Shown: positions 21,952-36,341, numbered from the stretch's first letter. The stretch is 64,000 nucleotides of DNA from Bombilactobacillus folatiphilus (GCF_023380265.1 NZ_CP093366.1:1240001-1304000), one strand, 5' to 3'. Notes: a model not told the origin generated them from the sequence alone. Made by a program: numbers and translations.

Positions 21952-23382
21952 TCAACGTTTTTGGATTTCGTCGTTTAGTATTTGGTTAACCATCTTCGGA
22001 TTGGCTTTGCCACGAGTTTGCTTCATGATTTGCCCAACCAAAAAGCCAATTGCGCGATCTTTACCATTCTTAAAATCAACAATGGATTGTTCATTATCAT
22101 CCAAAATTTGATTGATAATCGGTCCTAATACGTTCGGATCAGATTCTTGCATCATGCCTTTTTCTTGGACCCAAGCCTTCGGTTCGGTGCCGTTTTCAAT
22201 CGTTTCCGCAAACACTTTTTTGGCAATTTTCGAAGAAATCGTACCATCCTTGACCAAATTAATCATCGTTGCCAAATTTTGTGGTGTCAATTTGGTTTGA
22301 GTCAAATCTAAGTCATTTTCATTCAGATACGCATTCACGTTCACCATCAACCAGTTAGAAACTTGTTTAGCATCGGCACCATATTGCACCGTTTCGTCGA
22401 AGAAATCAGACATTTCCTTAGTATCCGTTAAAACGCCGGCATCATATTCCGGAATGCCTAACTCATCAATATAGCGTTGGCGACGCTTGTCTGGCATCTC
22501 TGGAATACTTTGACGAATCTGCTCAATCCACTCACCTGTAATATGATAATCTGGCAAATCGGGCTCTGGAAAATAACGATAATCATCAGCGCCCTCTTTG
22601 ACCCGCATTAAAATTGTGGAAGCGGTCGGTTCATCATAACGCCGCGTTTCCTGGGCAATGGTTCCACCAGAACGAATAATTTCCGCCTGCCGCTCGGTTT
22701 CAAAAGCTAAACCATTGAGCACATGGCGAAAAGAGTTCAAGTTCTTCAGTTCGACTTTTTGCCCCAATTTATTAGACCCAATAGGACTCAATGAAATATT
22801 GGTGTCCACACGCATGGATCCTTCTTCCATTTTGACGTCAGAAGCACCCGTAAATTGCACAATCTGCCGTAATTTTTCTAAATAAGCATATGCCTCTTCA
22901 GGCGAAGCAATATCCGGTTTGGATACAATTTCAATTAACGGCGTGCCTTGGCGATTTAAGTCAACATACGAATAGCCATTATCCGCATGCGTATTTTTGC
23001 CGGCATCTTCTTCAACATGCATTTCTTCGATACCAATTTTTTTCTTTTGACCGTTAACTTCAATCTCAACCCAGCCATCATGTCCCAAAGGACGTTCTTT
23101 CTGCGTGATTTGATAAGCCTTGGGGTTATCTGGATAAAAATAATTTTTCCGATCAAAATGTGTATGATGTTCCACTTCAGCATTCAACGCCAACGCTACC
23201 ATCACACCCAAACGGTAAGCTTCTTTATTAACTGTCGGCAAAGTTCCCGGCATTCCAAAATCAATTTCATTGGTCATTGTATTTGGCGCAGCCCCGTAAG
23301 AAACAGGTGCTGGACTGAACATTTTGGACTTAGTTTTCAATTCAACGTGGACTTCTAAACCGATCGTGGTTTCAAAATTCAT
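21952..23382 (-). CDS. gatB: Asp-tRNA(Asn)/Glu-tRNA(Gln) amidotransferase subunit B
   Basis: A 476-aa GatB starting [17 protein letters not shown], which carries the family signature for the tRNA-binding kinase-like domain. The C-terminal QqeY-like tail (residues 330-476) ends in the usual basic stretch. Subunit B phosphorylates the mischarged Glu-tRNA(Gln) or Asp-tRNA(Asn) for amidation by GatA. Its ATG overlaps the gatA stop (TAATG), so translation is coupled. Confidence 0.96.
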   Translation of the reverse strand: MNFETTIGLEVHVELKTKSKMFSPAPVSYGAAPNTMTNEIDFGMPGTLPTVNKEAYRLGVMVALALNAEVEHHTHFDRKNYFYPDNPKAYQITQKERPLGHDGWVEIEVNGQKKKIGIEEMHVEEDAGKNTHADNGYSYVDLNRQGTPLIEIVSKPDIASPEEAYAYLEKLRQIVQFTGASDVKMEEGSMRVDTNISLSPIGSNKLGQKVELKNLNSFRHVLNGLAFETERQAEIIRSGGTIAQETRRYDEPTASTILMRVKEGADDYRYFPEPDLPDYHITGEWIEQIRQSIPEMPDKRRQRYIDELGIPEYDAGVLTDTKEMSDFFDETVQYGADAKQVSNWLMVNVNAYLNENDLDLTQTKLTPQNLATMINLVKDGTISSKIAKKVFAETIENGTEPKAWVQEKGMMQESDPNVLGPIINQILDDNEQSIVDFKNGKDRAIGFLVGQIMKQTRGKANPKMVNQILNDEIQKR

Positions 23383-24824
23383 TAATTATTGCCTCCCATC
23401 TGCGGACGTTGTTGCAAGAAGCCCGTTTCATCTTCTAAAACTTGTGCAGCATTAAAAATTGTTTGCTCCGCAAACGGCTTAGCAATTAACTGCAAACCGA
23501 CTGGCATACCGTCAGCTAAGCCAACTGGCACCGAAGCCGCCGGCAAACCAGCCAAGTTAGCAGGAATTGTCAAAATATCATTCATATACATTACAACTGG
23601 ATCTTCAATGCGTGTACCCAAATCAAAGGCCGTTGTCGGCGAAGTCGGACCTACGACCAAATCATAATCTTCAAACACTTTATTAAAATCATCAATAATC
23701 AAAGTCCGTACTTGCGCTGCTTTGTTGAAATAAGCATCAAAGTAACCGGCTGATAAAGCGAAACTCCCCAGCATAATCCGCCGTTTGACTTCATCACCAA
23801 AACCTTCACTACGCGACTTGACATAGACATCTTCCAAATTATGCACATCTTTTGCACGCACGCCATAACGAATCCCGTCGTAACGCTGCAAGTTAGATGA
23901 AGCTTCACTCGAAGCAATAATGTAATAAACTTGCACTGCATATTGGGCATGTGGTAATTGCACGGTATCAACCGTAGAACCATTTTGTTCCAAAACTTGA
24001 ATGGCGCGTTCCACTTGTTCTTTCACGCCAGCATCCACGCCAGAACCCATGAATTCTTCCGGTACCGCTACTTTCAGCCCGCGAACATCACCTTGAACTT
24101 GCCAATTTGGAACTTCTTTGGCTGAACTCGTATTATCATGTTTGTCATAGCCACTAATCGCTTGAAGAATCTCGGCGGCATCCCTGACATGCCGTGATAA
24201 AACTCCAACTTGATCTAAACTTGAGCTAAAAGCAATCACCCCATAGCGTGATACCCGACCATAAGTTGGTTTTATGCCAAAAATACCGTTAAAAGAAGCT
24301 GGTTGGCGCACAGAACCACCAGTATCCGTTCCTAGAGCCGCTAAAACCTGCCCCGAAGCCACAGCTGACGCTGAACCACCTGACGAGCCACCGGGAACTT
24401 TATTCGTATTCCACGGATTTTTGACAGCACCGAAATATGAAGTTTCGTTGGAAGAACCCATCGCGAATTCATCCATATTGGTTTTACCGATATTCACTAA
24501 TCCAGCTGCTTGCGCCTTTTTAGTCACCGTTGCATCATAAACGGGCATATAGTTAGATAAAATTTTACTAGCAGCGGTCGTTTTAAGACCCCTCGTCAAA
24601 ATATTATCTTTGATTGCCAACGGAATCCCCATTAATTTTTGATCTGCACCGACCTCAACTTCAATAGCTTGACCAGCAGCTTCATTAAGAGTGATAAAAG
24701 CATTGAATTGAGGATTCATGGCTTTGATTTGGGTTAATGTAGCTTGCGCTAATTCGGTGGTACTGAGTTCCTTATCCACTAATTTTTGATGGAGTGAAGT
24801 AATTGTTTCATCAAAATAATTCAC
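23382..24824 (-). CDS. gatA: Asp-tRNA(Asn)/Glu-tRNA(Gln) amidotransferase subunit A
   Basis: A 480-aa amidase-signature protein. The Ser-cisSer-Lys triad is visible as AIKDN (Lys72), GGSSGGSAS (residues 145-153) and [11 protein letters not shown] (Ser171). It releases ammonia from glutamine for the GatB step. The start is GTG, with AGGAGG 9 bp upstream inside the end of gatC. Length and motifs are normal. Confidence 0.96.
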   Translation of the reverse strand: MNYFDETITSLHQKLVDKELSTTELAQATLTQIKAMNPQFNAFITLNEAAGQAIEVEVGADQKLMGIPLAIKDNILTRGLKTTAASKILSNYMPVYDATVTKKAQAAGLVNIGKTNMDEFAMGSSNETSYFGAVKNPWNTNKVPGGSSGGSASAVASGQVLAALGTDTGGSVRQPASFNGIFGIKPTYGRVSRYGVIAFSSSLDQVGVLSRHVRDAAEILQAISGYDKHDNTSSAKEVPNWQVQGDVRGLKVAVPEEFMGSGVDAGVKEQVERAIQVLEQNGSTVDTVQLPHAQYAVQVYYIIASSEASSNLQRYDGIRYGVRAKDVHNLEDVYVKSRSEGFGDEVKRRIMLGSFALSAGYFDAYFNKAAQVRTLIIDDFNKVFEDYDLVVGPTSPTTAFDLGTRIEDPVVMYMNDILTIPANLAGLPAASVPVGLADGMPVGLQLIAKPFAEQTIFNAAQVLEDETGFLQQRPQMGGNN

Positions 24825-24825
24825 G

Positions 24826-25122
24826 CTATTTGTCCTCCTGCTTTAACATTGATGGTACCTTGATGAAACCATTTTCTTGTTCAGGCACATTTTCGAGCAA
24901 AGTCCCACGTCCGGGACCTTCCTTGGGCTCATCAGGACGAAAAGTACTCTCTTGTCGCGCAATATGCGTTGTCGGGGGCACCCCTTGGGTCTCAACTTTG
25001 GCCAACTCATCTTCCATTTGAATAATTTCATCTAATTGCACAGTAAAATGTTCCAAATCAGCATCATTAAATTCCAATTTAGATAAGCCTGCAACATGGC
25101 GCACTAATTCTTTATCAAGCAT
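24826..25122 (-). CDS. gatC: Asp-tRNA(Asn)/Glu-tRNA(Gln) amidotransferase subunit C
   Basis: A 98-aa protein with the GatC pattern [17 protein letters not shown] and the C-terminal LRPDEP-like [12 protein letters not shown]. GatC wraps around GatA and stabilises the complex. First gene of gatCAB, with AAGGAGA 8 bp before the ATG; its stop lies 1 bp before the gatA start. Confidence 0.94.
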   Translation of the reverse strand: MLDKELVRHVAGLSKLEFNDADLEHFTVQLDEIIQMEDELAKVETQGVPPTTHIARQESTFRPDEPKEGPGRGTLLENVPEQENGFIKVPSMLKQEDK

Positions 25123-25173
25123 CGAAACATCTCCTTAAATTATTTGATTGAGAGAACTAACTATTGAGAAAAG

Positions 25174-26316
25174 TTAATAAGAAGTTAACACATGACTACT
25201 AAACTGCTTACTATTATAATCTTTTGTTATCAGTGCCTGCAAATCCTGAACCGTTTGAATATGGACTTCAATCATCGGTTGTTGCGGCAGATAGCGGTTG
25301 GCTGCGTCTTGCACAAATTGGGTAAAACTATTAATTTGCGCCACACCATAAAACTGCGTATTAATCGTGATCACTAAGCCTTGCAATTTTTTATCTTGAT
25401 AGTGGGCTTGAGCCGTCACGCCACTCAAGTCTGGAAAATAATTTTGCACATGATTCTTAAAATTAGCGAAACTATCGGAATCACTTTCATTCACTGGCTT
25501 TTCATTATTAATCACTGGCCAAACTTGATTTTCCTGATTAATGGCTTTCCAATCACTAACTTGTTTTTGCTTAGCTTGACTCACACCATATTGGAAAAAA
25601 CTGCCTCCGATTAATGAATCGTTGACATTTTGACGATACAAGCCCACCGTAATCGGAATTTTTTTCAGATTTGGCTGCTTACGCAAACGCGCCACAATTT
25701 TATCAGCCATTTGCTTGCCAATACTTAAGCGTTGCTCTGGTGAAATTTTGGTTTCAAATTGCGCACCATACTTCTCTTTGGTGTAATAATCCACATCATT
25801 CATCGCCAAGCCAATTGTCATCCCAGATAAGGTATAATTCTTACCATTTTGTGTATAAAAATCTTGTTCTAACAATTGCTGCAAATAGATTGGCTTACGC
25901 TTATCTGGATCCGTCGAGCCATTATCTTCAGGATTTAAACCTGCCGGATTCTTATCAGATTTGCGATCCAACCACTTTTGAGCCGTTGACGCCGAAATAA
26001 ACTTACCTTCTTGCAAATAATAACGATCCGTTGAAAATTCTTTTTTAGAAATATCCATCAAACCGTGCTCAAAGGCCGCTGCATTACTATTATTATCACT
26101 ATCGCTATCTGCACTCAATCCGGAAATTGCACTCGTGTGATATTTACCATTTTCCAGCAATGTACTGTATTGATCACTTTTGGAAGTATTCGTTGTCGTC
26201 ACTTTACTGCTTTTTTCATTACTTTTACTCGACAATGACGAATTATTTAAATTACCGCAACCAGCTAGTAACAAAGTACTAAATAATAAAGTCATTACTT
26301 TTGCCAAATTTTTCAT
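25174..26316 (-). CDS. camS: CamS family lipoprotein (sex pheromone precursor-like)
   Basis: A 380-aa exported lipoprotein. The signal peptide ends in the lipobox LLAGCG (Cys20), followed by a long Ser/Asn/Lys-rich linker (21-50). The rest matches the CamS family, in which the cleaved signal peptide of enterococcal members gives the cAM373 pheromone; the function of the protein body is unknown. It lies 9 bp downstream of ligA, whose TAG overlaps the ribosome site TAGGAG, and upstream of gatC, an order common in lactobacilli. Confidence 0.9.
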   Translation of the reverse strand: MKNLAKVMTLLFSTLLLAGCGNLNNSSLSSKSNEKSSKVTTTNTSKSDQYSTLLENGKYHTSAISGLSADSDSDNNSNAAAFEHGLMDISKKEFSTDRYYLQEGKFISASTAQKWLDRKSDKNPAGLNPEDNGSTDPDKRKPIYLQQLLEQDFYTQNGKNYTLSGMTIGLAMNDVDYYTKEKYGAQFETKISPEQRLSIGKQMADKIVARLRKQPNLKKIPITVGLYRQNVNDSLIGGSFFQYGVSQAKQKQVSDWKAINQENQVWPVINNEKPVNESDSDSFANFKNHVQNYFPDLSGVTAQAHYQDKKLQGLVITINTQFYGVAQINSFTQFVQDAANRYLPQQPMIEVHIQTVQDLQALITKDYNSKQFSSHVLTSY

Positions 26317-26325
26317 TTTAAACTC

Positions 26326-30577
<4,252 letters not shown>

Positions 30578-30613
30578 TAAAATCTTCCTTTTCTTGTCAA
30601 AATTCTCTTTTTA

Positions 30614-30619
30614 ATTATA
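30614..30619 (-). promoter_or_regulatory. -10 box of the pcrA operon
   Basis: TGCTATAAT (extended -10) on the minus strand, about 37 bp before the pcrA ATG and downstream of the purB terminator. The -35 is weak. Confidence 0.5.
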
Positions 30620-30657
30620 GCAAAATCCTACACACAATTCAGGACTTGCTCCAAAAG

Positions 30658-30693
30658 AAAAACTGGAATTTAGTTGACCCTCATCCCAGTTTT
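30658..30693 (-). terminator. Terminator after purB
   Basis: AAAACTGG pairs with CCAGTTTT across an 18-nt loop, followed by TTTCTTTT on the minus strand; it begins 5 bp past the purB stop. Confidence 0.65.
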
Positions 30694-30697
30694 CTCG

Positions 30698-31996
30698 TTA
30701 TTGTAGACCTACACGCTCGAAAATTTCATCTAAATGCTTTAAATGCCAATGATAATCAAACGCATCATCCAAATCACTGACACTTAAATAACGAGTAATT
30801 CGCTCATCGTCTTCTAACAGTGCTCGAAAATCAACTTGTTCTGCCCATACTTTTGCAGTCTTTGGTTGCACCAAATCATAGGCTTCTTCGCGGCTCAAGC
30901 CCGCATCAATCAATTTCAACATGACTCGTTGTGAATAAATCAAACCGTGCGTGACGTTCAAATCCTCAGCCATTTTGTCTTCAAAAACAGTTAAATCTTC
31001 TAAAATTTTCGTAAATCGATGTAACATATAATCCAACAATTCCGTAGCATCGGGCAGAATAATTCGCTCAACTGAACTATGCGAAATATCCCGCTCATGC
31101 CATAATTCAATATCCTCCAAAGCAGGCAGCACATAGCCTTTCATCACACGTGCCAAGCCAGTAATATTCTCAGAACCAATCGGATTTCGCTTATGCGGCA
31201 TCGCCGACGAACCCTTTTGACCTTGGGCAAAATGTTCCTCCACTTCGCGGACTTCCGTCCGTTGCAAATGCCTAATTTCTAGTGCAAAGCGTTCCAAACT
31301 AGCTGCGATTAACGCTAAAGTCATAATATACTCAGCATGTAAATCACGTGGCAACACTTGTGTTGAAATCTCCTGCGGATGTATCCCTAATTCTGCACAA
31401 ACCATTGCTTCCACTGCTGGGGGCACATTCGCAAAAGTTCCCACCGCGCCACTAATCTTGCCTGCCTGGACGCCGTTGGCAGCATGATCAAAGCGCTCCA
31501 AATCCCGCTTTAATTCCGAATACCAGCTAGCCAGCACCAAACCAAAAGTTGTTGGTTCCGCATGAACACCGTGCGTGCGGCCCATCATCACGGTTGTTTT
31601 ATATTGTTTCGCTTTTTGGGCCACGACTGCTAATAATTGTTTTAAATCTTGCTGCAATAAACCATTCGCTTGCTTGAGCAGATAACCATTCGCTGTATCT
31701 ACGACATCTGTGGACGTGACACCAAAATGAATCCACTTTTTTTCCGGTCCCAAACTTTTGGAAATAGTTCGCGTAAAAGCTACCACATCATGCTTAGTGA
31801 TCTCCTCCATCGCTAAAATATCTGCCACTTGAAAAGTTGCATTTTGCTCAATTTTTTGCAAATCAGACGCGGGGATTTTGCCTAGTTTACTCCAAGCACG
31901 ATCTACCGCAATCTCAACTTCTAGCCAAGCTTGATACTTATTTTGCTCACTCCAAATATACGCCATTTCCGGACGTTGATAACGTTTAACTACCAT
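30698..31996 (-). CDS. purB: Adenylosuccinate lyase
   Basis: A 432-aa fumarase/aspartase-superfamily enzyme that cleaves SAICAR and adenylosuccinate in purine synthesis. The signature loop GSSAMPHKRNPIGSEN is near 262-277, and the N-terminus KRYQRPEMAYIWSEQNKY is typical. I set the start at ATG 31996 (AAGGA 5 bp upstream) rather than at an upstream TTG that overlaps the preceding gene. It follows the PurK-like gene by 8 bp. Confidence 0.95.
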   Translation of the reverse strand: MVVKRYQRPEMAYIWSEQNKYQAWLEVEIAVDRAWSKLGKIPASDLQKIEQNATFQVADILAMEEITKHDVVAFTRTISKSLGPEKKWIHFGVTSTDVVDTANGYLLKQANGLLQQDLKQLLAVVAQKAKQYKTTVMMGRTHGVHAEPTTFGLVLASWYSELKRDLERFDHAANGVQAGKISGAVGTFANVPPAVEAMVCAELGIHPQEISTQVLPRDLHAEYIMTLALIAASLERFALEIRHLQRTEVREVEEHFAQGQKGSSAMPHKRNPIGSENITGLARVMKGYVLPALEDIELWHERDISHSSVERIILPDATELLDYMLHRFTKILEDLTVFEDKMAEDLNVTHGLIYSQRVMLKLIDAGLSREEAYDLVQPKTAKVWAEQVDFRALLEDDERITRYLSVSDLDDAFDYHWHLKHLDEIFERVGLQ

Positions 31997-32004
31997 AGTT
32001 TTCC

Positions 32005-33114
32005 TTAAACTTTCCAAATCTTAGTAGAATTTACATAATTAATTAATTGATCTGTTTTCTTCGCAAAAACCCATAAATCACCTAAATGGGCTGGCTTCTT
32101 ATCTAAAAAAGCATTTTGCATCGTAAGTTTCCATTGTGGATGTTGCTCTAATAATCCCACCGCCGGTAACAATTGATCATCAGTAACCATCAAATCACAA
32201 CCATTCATCCAAGGTTCCAATACCGGTATGGGCCAATTGCACAAACTACGCAACAACAACTCTTCTTGCGAACTTTGAGTCACTTGTGCAAATAGCTGCG
32301 CTGCCCAAACCGTGCCAACATATAATCGCTCAACATACAACATTCCTGACGGTGTCGTACATAATTTTAATGCAAATAATCCTTGATAAGTTAAGGATTG
32401 GCCTATTGTTTGGGCAATATCTTGAACTTCTTTCACCAATACTTCATCCATCTCTTGCACAACTAACGCTGCTTTAGCAGTATTCTGCCGGGTTACTTGA
32501 ATTAACGGATAAGTTTGAATTTGTTGCAAACAATCTTTTGTCACTAACATAAACAACTCTTGCTTAATCTCAATCAAAGATTCCAGAATAAAAGAACCCT
32601 GCGGCAATTGATATTGCTCAATTTGCTCCTGATTTTCAAAAGTAACTTGCATTTTAGGATAAAGCGCACGCTGAATCGGCTTCAGAACACACGGAAACCC
32701 AATTTCATCAACAGCTCTATACAAATCTTCCTTGCCAACCACCGTGGCATACGGCGTGATATTCAATCGATGCTCATTAAAAAAGCATCGTTCCAAATAA
32801 CGATCCTGCATCAAATCCAAAATTTCCGTACCTTGAACTAGTTTTTGCGGTTGCTTCAATTGCTGCAAGTCAGGCAATTCCAATTCGGCATTATCATAAA
32901 AAACTAAATCCACTTGCGTAAATAACTCATCTAACACTAATGGATCACGATAATCCCCCACCACAATCTTGCCCGCAAAATTGTGCCACAATTGCGGTTG
33001 AGTAGTTAAAATCACTAGCTGTAAGCCCATTTGTAACACTTGACTGGCAACAACTACGTCACTACCGTCCACACTAATTAATCCGAGCGTACTCTTGGGT
33101 CCTAAAAATTCCAT
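32005..33114 (-). CDS. PurK-like ATP-grasp protein with degenerate motifs
   Basis: A 369-aa protein similar over its length to N5-carboxyaminoimidazole ribonucleotide synthase (PurK), for example TEILDLMQDRYLERCFFNE and GFPCVLKPIQRA. Key features of active PurK are missing: the N-terminal GGGQLGRM is replaced by SVDGSDVVV, the EFENV segment by YDNAEL, the glycine-rich loop RGGYDGKG by IQRALYPKM, and the C-terminal NEIAPRPHNSGH by VERLYVGTVWA. I infer a paralogue without the normal catalysis, or a protein with a new role. ATG 33114 follows GAGGT by 10 bp. It sits between xpt and purB in one operon; no purE is present. Confidence 0.78.
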   Translation of the reverse strand: MEFLGPKSTLGLISVDGSDVVVASQVLQMGLQLVILTTQPQLWHNFAGKIVVGDYRDPLVLDELFTQVDLVFYDNAELELPDLQQLKQPQKLVQGTEILDLMQDRYLERCFFNEHRLNITPYATVVGKEDLYRAVDEIGFPCVLKPIQRALYPKMQVTFENQEQIEQYQLPQGSFILESLIEIKQELFMLVTKDCLQQIQTYPLIQVTRQNTAKAALVVQEMDEVLVKEVQDIAQTIGQSLTYQGLFALKLCTTPSGMLYVERLYVGTVWAAQLFAQVTQSSQEELLLRSLCNWPIPVLEPWMNGCDLMVTDDQLLPAVGLLEQHPQWKLTMQNAFLDKKPAHLGDLWVFAKKTDQLINYVNSTKIWKV

Positions 33115-33127
33115 AATTGCCCGTACC

Positions 33128-33703
33128 TCATTTTTCTGTAAAGATGACTTTTCCATTCTGAAAACCACTAATTCGAGCTAAAGAAAGAATGGGAATTTGT
33201 TGCTGATCAATTAGCTGGCGACCCTTTTGGAAAGTCTTTTCAATCACAATCCCAACGCCTTCCAAATGGGCCCCCGCTTGCTGAATAATTTCCGTTAAAC
33301 CAGACACTGCTTGCCCATTTGCCAAAAAATCATCAATAATCAAAACATGATCTTGACTGTTCAAAAATGTTTTCGCAATACTAATTTTATTAGCAACTTT
33401 TTTCGTAAATGAGTAAACATCTGCAACATATAAATCCTTATTCATCGTAATAGAACGATGTTTCCGAGCAAAAATGACGGGAACTTGAAATTCTAAACCA
33501 GTCAAGATCGCCGGTGCAATACCTGAAGACTCTACAGTCAGAATTTTCGTAATAGGATAATCTTGAAAATATTTGTAAAATTCATGACCAATTTTTTGCA
33601 TCAACATCGGATCAACTTGATGATTTAAAAAAGTATCAACTTTTAATACGTCTTGATTTAAGACCCGACCATCTTGTTTGATTCGTTCTTCTAATTCACG
33701 CAT
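33128..33703 (-). CDS. xpt: Xanthine phosphoribosyltransferase
   Basis: A 191-aa type I phosphoribosyltransferase that converts xanthine and PRPP to XMP. The PRPP-binding segment HVLIIDDFLANGQAVSGL is near 122-139, and the N-terminal RELEERIKQDGRVL is typical of Xpt. It forms a purine unit with the PurK-like gene (13 bp) and purB. The 70-bp gap upstream is too short for a purine riboswitch and I see none. AGGGAG lies 7 bp before the ATG. Confidence 0.94.
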   Translation of the reverse strand: MRELEERIKQDGRVLNQDVLKVDTFLNHQVDPMLMQKIGHEFYKYFQDYPITKILTVESSGIAPAILTGLEFQVPVIFARKHRSITMNKDLYVADVYSFTKKVANKISIAKTFLNSQDHVLIIDDFLANGQAVSGLTEIIQQAGAHLEGVGIVIEKTFQKGRQLIDQQQIPILSLARISGFQNGKVIFTEK

Positions 33704-33773
33704 ACCGATTCTCCCTTCATTTTCCTTACGTTTAAGATTAACATTACCGACGCTTTAGGGAAACACCTATACT

Positions 33774-34421
33774 TTATTTGGGATCATATTGATCCAAATT
33801 ATACGTTTCAATAATCTCAATTAATTTTTGAGCGTAATCTGGATCCGTCGCATAACCATCTTGCTGAAGAGCTTTGGCTGCATCCACATAATTATCCGCA
33901 GCAAGTACATGTTGATATTGTTGTGGATTCCAAGTAGTACCTTTGACCATTAGTGCATCATGTTCCGCAATGGATTGTGCAAAATTTTGATAGACTCGAA
34001 AATTTGCACTCACAGTCGTCCACTCGCCATGATGGTATTCTTTGGTTTTCATCTCTTTAGAACGTTGTGGAGTGTCATCTTTCACGCCAAATAAATTATA
34101 GTAGTTACTCGCCAATTTACTTTTGCCCCAATCACTTTCCAAAATTGCCTGCGCAATTGTAATACTTGGTAAAACATGGTACTGACTACCATACTGAACT
34201 GCTGCAGGTTTAATTTGTCGAATAAAATGTTCCTTAGGATCAATTTTATTTTGAACTTGAATTTGAGGTTGAGACTGTACGATTGCTTGCCGAATATGAT
34301 TGATCATCACGATGGCTAGGACAAAACCTAAACTTAAAGCCAGTAAGCCAAATAGCCAATTGGTCTCCGATCGATTATTATATCGTCTTGATGAACGCCG
34401 TTTTTTTCTTGTTTTACCCAC
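33774..34421 (-). CDS. Membrane-anchored glucosaminidase (LytG/FlgJ-like peptidoglycan hydrolase)
   Basis: A 215-aa protein with a very basic N-terminus (KTRKKRRSSRRY), one membrane segment (about 23-43) and an extracellular GH73 glucosaminidase domain (about 65-210). The catalytic glutamate lies in TIAQAILESDWGKS (Glu95), followed by NLFGVKDD, a family hallmark. It hydrolyses the N-acetylglucosaminyl-muramyl bond of peptidoglycan, probably in cell growth or separation. It lies upstream of xpt by 70 bp; a shared transcript is possible. Confidence 0.88.
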   Translation of the reverse strand: MGKTRKKRRSSRRYNNRSETNWLFGLLALSLGFVLAIVMINHIRQAIVQSQPQIQVQNKIDPKEHFIRQIKPAAVQYGSQYHVLPSITIAQAILESDWGKSKLASNYYNLFGVKDDTPQRSKEMKTKEYHHGEWTTVSANFRVYQNFAQSIAEHDALMVKGTTWNPQQYQHVLAADNYVDAAKALQQDGYATDPDYAQKLIEIIETYNLDQYDPK

Positions 34422-34490
34422 TTATCCATCCTTTGAATTCTTTAAACGTTCTTATCATAGCATGAATTTTTTAATTTTGAGCACAAAAAA

Positions 34491-34508
34491 ACCAGCCCAT
34501 AGGCTGGT
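34491..34508 (-). terminator. Terminator of the cold shock gene
   Basis: ACCAGCC pairs with GGCTGGT, loop TATG, followed by a T7 run on the minus strand. Confidence 0.85.
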
Positions 34509-34529
34509 CAATGACTTAAACTATAAGAT

Positions 34530-34730
34530 TTAGTCTTTATTTACGTTAACTGCTTGTGGTCCACGATCACTTTCTTCGATATCGAAAGTTACGCCTTGAC
34601 CTTCTTCAAGAGTTTTATAACCTTCACCATTGATAGCTGAGAAATGTACAAATACATCACTGCCATCTTCACGAGTAATAAAACCATAACCTTTTTCAGC
34701 GTTAAACCATTTTACTGTTCCATGTTCCAT
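34530..34730 (-). CDS. csp: Cold shock protein (CspA family)
   Basis: A 66-aa single cold-shock domain with both RNA-binding motifs, KGYGFI (RNP1) and VFVHF (RNP2). Binds single-stranded nucleic acid as an RNA chaperone. GAGGAGG lies 6 bp before the ATG. The promoter at 34852-34879 gives a leader of about 115 nt, in keeping with the long leaders through which csp genes are controlled. Confidence 0.95.
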   Translation of the reverse strand: MEHGTVKWFNAEKGYGFITREDGSDVFVHFSAINGEGYKTLEEGQGVTFDIEESDRGPQAVNVNKD

Positions 34731-34851
34731 GTGAACATCCTCCTCAAAACACTTTTTGCATTTCTTTGTGGCCGATATGGAAGTTAGTTACACATGAACC
34801 ATCGAACCATAACCATTCAAAAACACAAATTAATATTAACATGTTCACAAA

Positions 34852-34879
34852 ATATTAGCAAACTAATTTTTGAAAACAA
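34852..34879 (-). promoter_or_regulatory. Promoter of csp
   Basis: TTGTTT and TAATAT separated by 16 bp on the minus strand; start of transcription expected near 34,845. Confidence 0.5.
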
Positions 34880-34916
34880 TTCTAAAACAAGCCACAATTA
34901 CATGCTTTTTTAGAAA

Positions 34917-35003
34917 TGCGGGTAAGAAGACTCGAACTTCCACGGAGATTAATTCTCCACAAGATCCTTAGTCTTGCGCGTCTGCCAATTCCGCCATACC
35001 CGC
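34917..35003 (-). tRNA. tRNA-Leu (anticodon AAG)
   Basis: A class II tRNA with acceptor stem GCGGGTA/TACCCGC, a long variable arm (GGAGAATTAATCTCC) and GTTCGAGTC in the T arm. The anticodon loop CTAAGGA gives A34-A35-G36, which reads CUU and, if A34 becomes inosine, other CUN codons. The CCA end is not encoded. Confidence 0.93.
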
Positions 35004-35054
35004 AAACAAGCACTTATTTATCATAATATGAACAAGGCTAATTTGCAAGGGTAA

Positions 35055-35480
35055 TTAATTCATCCGTTGCAAACATTTAGTCATTTCATCCGTCGCCTGA
35101 TCTTGAGCTAACTCAGAGGCTTTAAATGCCTCTTGATCAACAGTTCGATCATCTTTCATACTATCAATCATCTGTTGACAAGCTTGCACATAGGCTTGAT
35201 AAGAATGAACCAAATTCAAATGAACACCCATAATTTTAGCTGGAGCTTTCAAAGCCGCCAATTTTTGTGTTAATTTGGCATACTCATCTGTTCCATGCTG
35301 AAAATCGCCCTGAATTTGTAAATAATGCGAAGACGCCATCTCAACTAATTGGTCGTTGTCCAAAGCTGTTTTGATTTCCTGAAACTTGGGATTCAAATCT
35401 TCTTGAATTTCTTGTGTCTTCTGCAAAACATCATTCAATGTATTCGCATAATGTAATGCGCGTTGTTGCATTTTATTCAT
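35055..35480 (-). CDS. Hypothetical helical protein, 141 aa (YlbF/YmcA-like size and composition)
   Basis: I do not recognise the family with certainty. The 141 residues are almost entirely predicted amphipathic helix, rich in Gln, Asp and Lys, with no signal peptide or membrane segment. The general form (YANTLNDVLQKTQEIQED at the start, MTKCLQRMN at the end) recalls the small helical YlbF/DUF964 proteins. It lies 15 bp downstream of nadE, so is probably in its operon, and 50 bp upstream of tRNA-Leu. TGAGGT lies 10 bp before the ATG. Confidence 0.65.
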   Translation of the reverse strand: MNKMQQRALHYANTLNDVLQKTQEIQEDLNPKFQEIKTALDNDQLVEMASSHYLQIQGDFQHGTDEYAKLTQKLAALKAPAKIMGVHLNLVHSYQAYVQACQQMIDSMKDDRTVDQEAFKASELAQDQATDEMTKCLQRMN

Positions 35481-35495
35481 GTTTAATACCTCATT

Positions 35496-36314
35496 TTAAA
35501 ATTGATCAAAAACTGTATATGGTAACTGACGTTTATGTTCCGTTTTCAGATACCAAGCTTCAATTTTTTCCGCCGCTGTCTCTGAAACGTCCTTGCCTTC
35601 CAAATAGTCATCAATATCTTGATAAGTGACTCCCAAAGCTACTTCATCAGCTAAACTTGGCCGTTGCTCTTCCAAGTCAGCCGTAGGTGTTTTTTGATAT
35701 AAAGCTTCAGGAGCCCCTAAATATTGTAACAAAACACGCCCTTGGCGCTTATCCAACCTAAATAGCGGCGTAATATCTGTAGCACCATCACCATATTTGG
35801 TATAAAAACCTGTAATATTTTCGGCTGCATGATCCGTTCCCACCACAGCACCCTTTGTTGCACCAGCGATAGCATATTGCACAACCATCCGCTGCCGTGC
35901 TTTAAGATTGCCCTTATTAAAATCACTAATCGCCAAATCGTTAGCTTCAATACTTGCCACTGCTGCATCAACTGCTGGTTGAATATTTACACGCATCGTC
36001 TGATCGGGCTGAATAAATTCTAATGCCTTCAAAGCGTCTTGTTCATCTGCCTGTTGGCTATAGGGCAAACGGACAGCAATAAATTGATAATTACGCTGTG
36101 GATTTTGTTGACGTAATTGAGCCACCGCTAATTGACACAATCGTCCGGTCAAAGTGGAATCTTGTCCACCCGAAATTCCTAATACAAGTGTTTCTAAATT
36201 GTTTTTTTGTAAAAAAGTTTGCAAAAAAGTTATTGAACGTTGTACTTCTTGTGCTGGATCAATCTTTGGCTGAACACGTTCATAAGCAATAATCTTTTTT
36301 TGTAAAGGCCGCAT
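35496..36314 (-). CDS. nadE: Ammonia-dependent NAD(+) synthetase
   Basis: A 272-aa N-type ATP pyrophosphatase. The P-loop [10 protein letters not shown] is at residues 46-55 (SGGxDS). Also seen are [10 protein letters not shown] and [18 protein letters not shown] [13 protein letters not shown], both binding-site hallmarks. Catalyses the last step of NAD synthesis. No glutaminase domain is present, so ammonia is the nitrogen donor. AGAAGG and GAGGT precede the ATG. Confidence 0.95.
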   Translation of the reverse strand: MRPLQKKIIAYERVQPKIDPAQEVQRSITFLQTFLQKNNLETLVLGISGGQDSTLTGRLCQLAVAQLRQQNPQRNYQFIAVRLPYSQQADEQDALKALEFIQPDQTMRVNIQPAVDAAVASIEANDLAISDFNKGNLKARQRMVVQYAIAGATKGAVVGTDHAAENITGFYTKYGDGATDITPLFRLDKRQGRVLLQYLGAPEALYQKTPTADLEEQRPSLADEVALGVTYQDIDDYLEGKDVSETAAEKIEAWYLKTEHKRQLPYTVFDQF

Positions 36315-36341
36315 CCTTCTACCTCATTTCTACTGATCTTT

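Noticed and set aside
20608..23358. Antisense frames across rlmD and gatB
   Set aside because: No start signals, and the opposite-strand genes are clearly the real ones.
32017..32017. Upstream TTG start for purB
   Set aside because: It overlaps the preceding gene and lacks a ribosome site; ATG 31996 has AAGGA at the right distance.
33704..33773. Purine riboswitch ahead of xpt
   Set aside because: The gap is only 70 bp and lacks the three-way-junction sequences.
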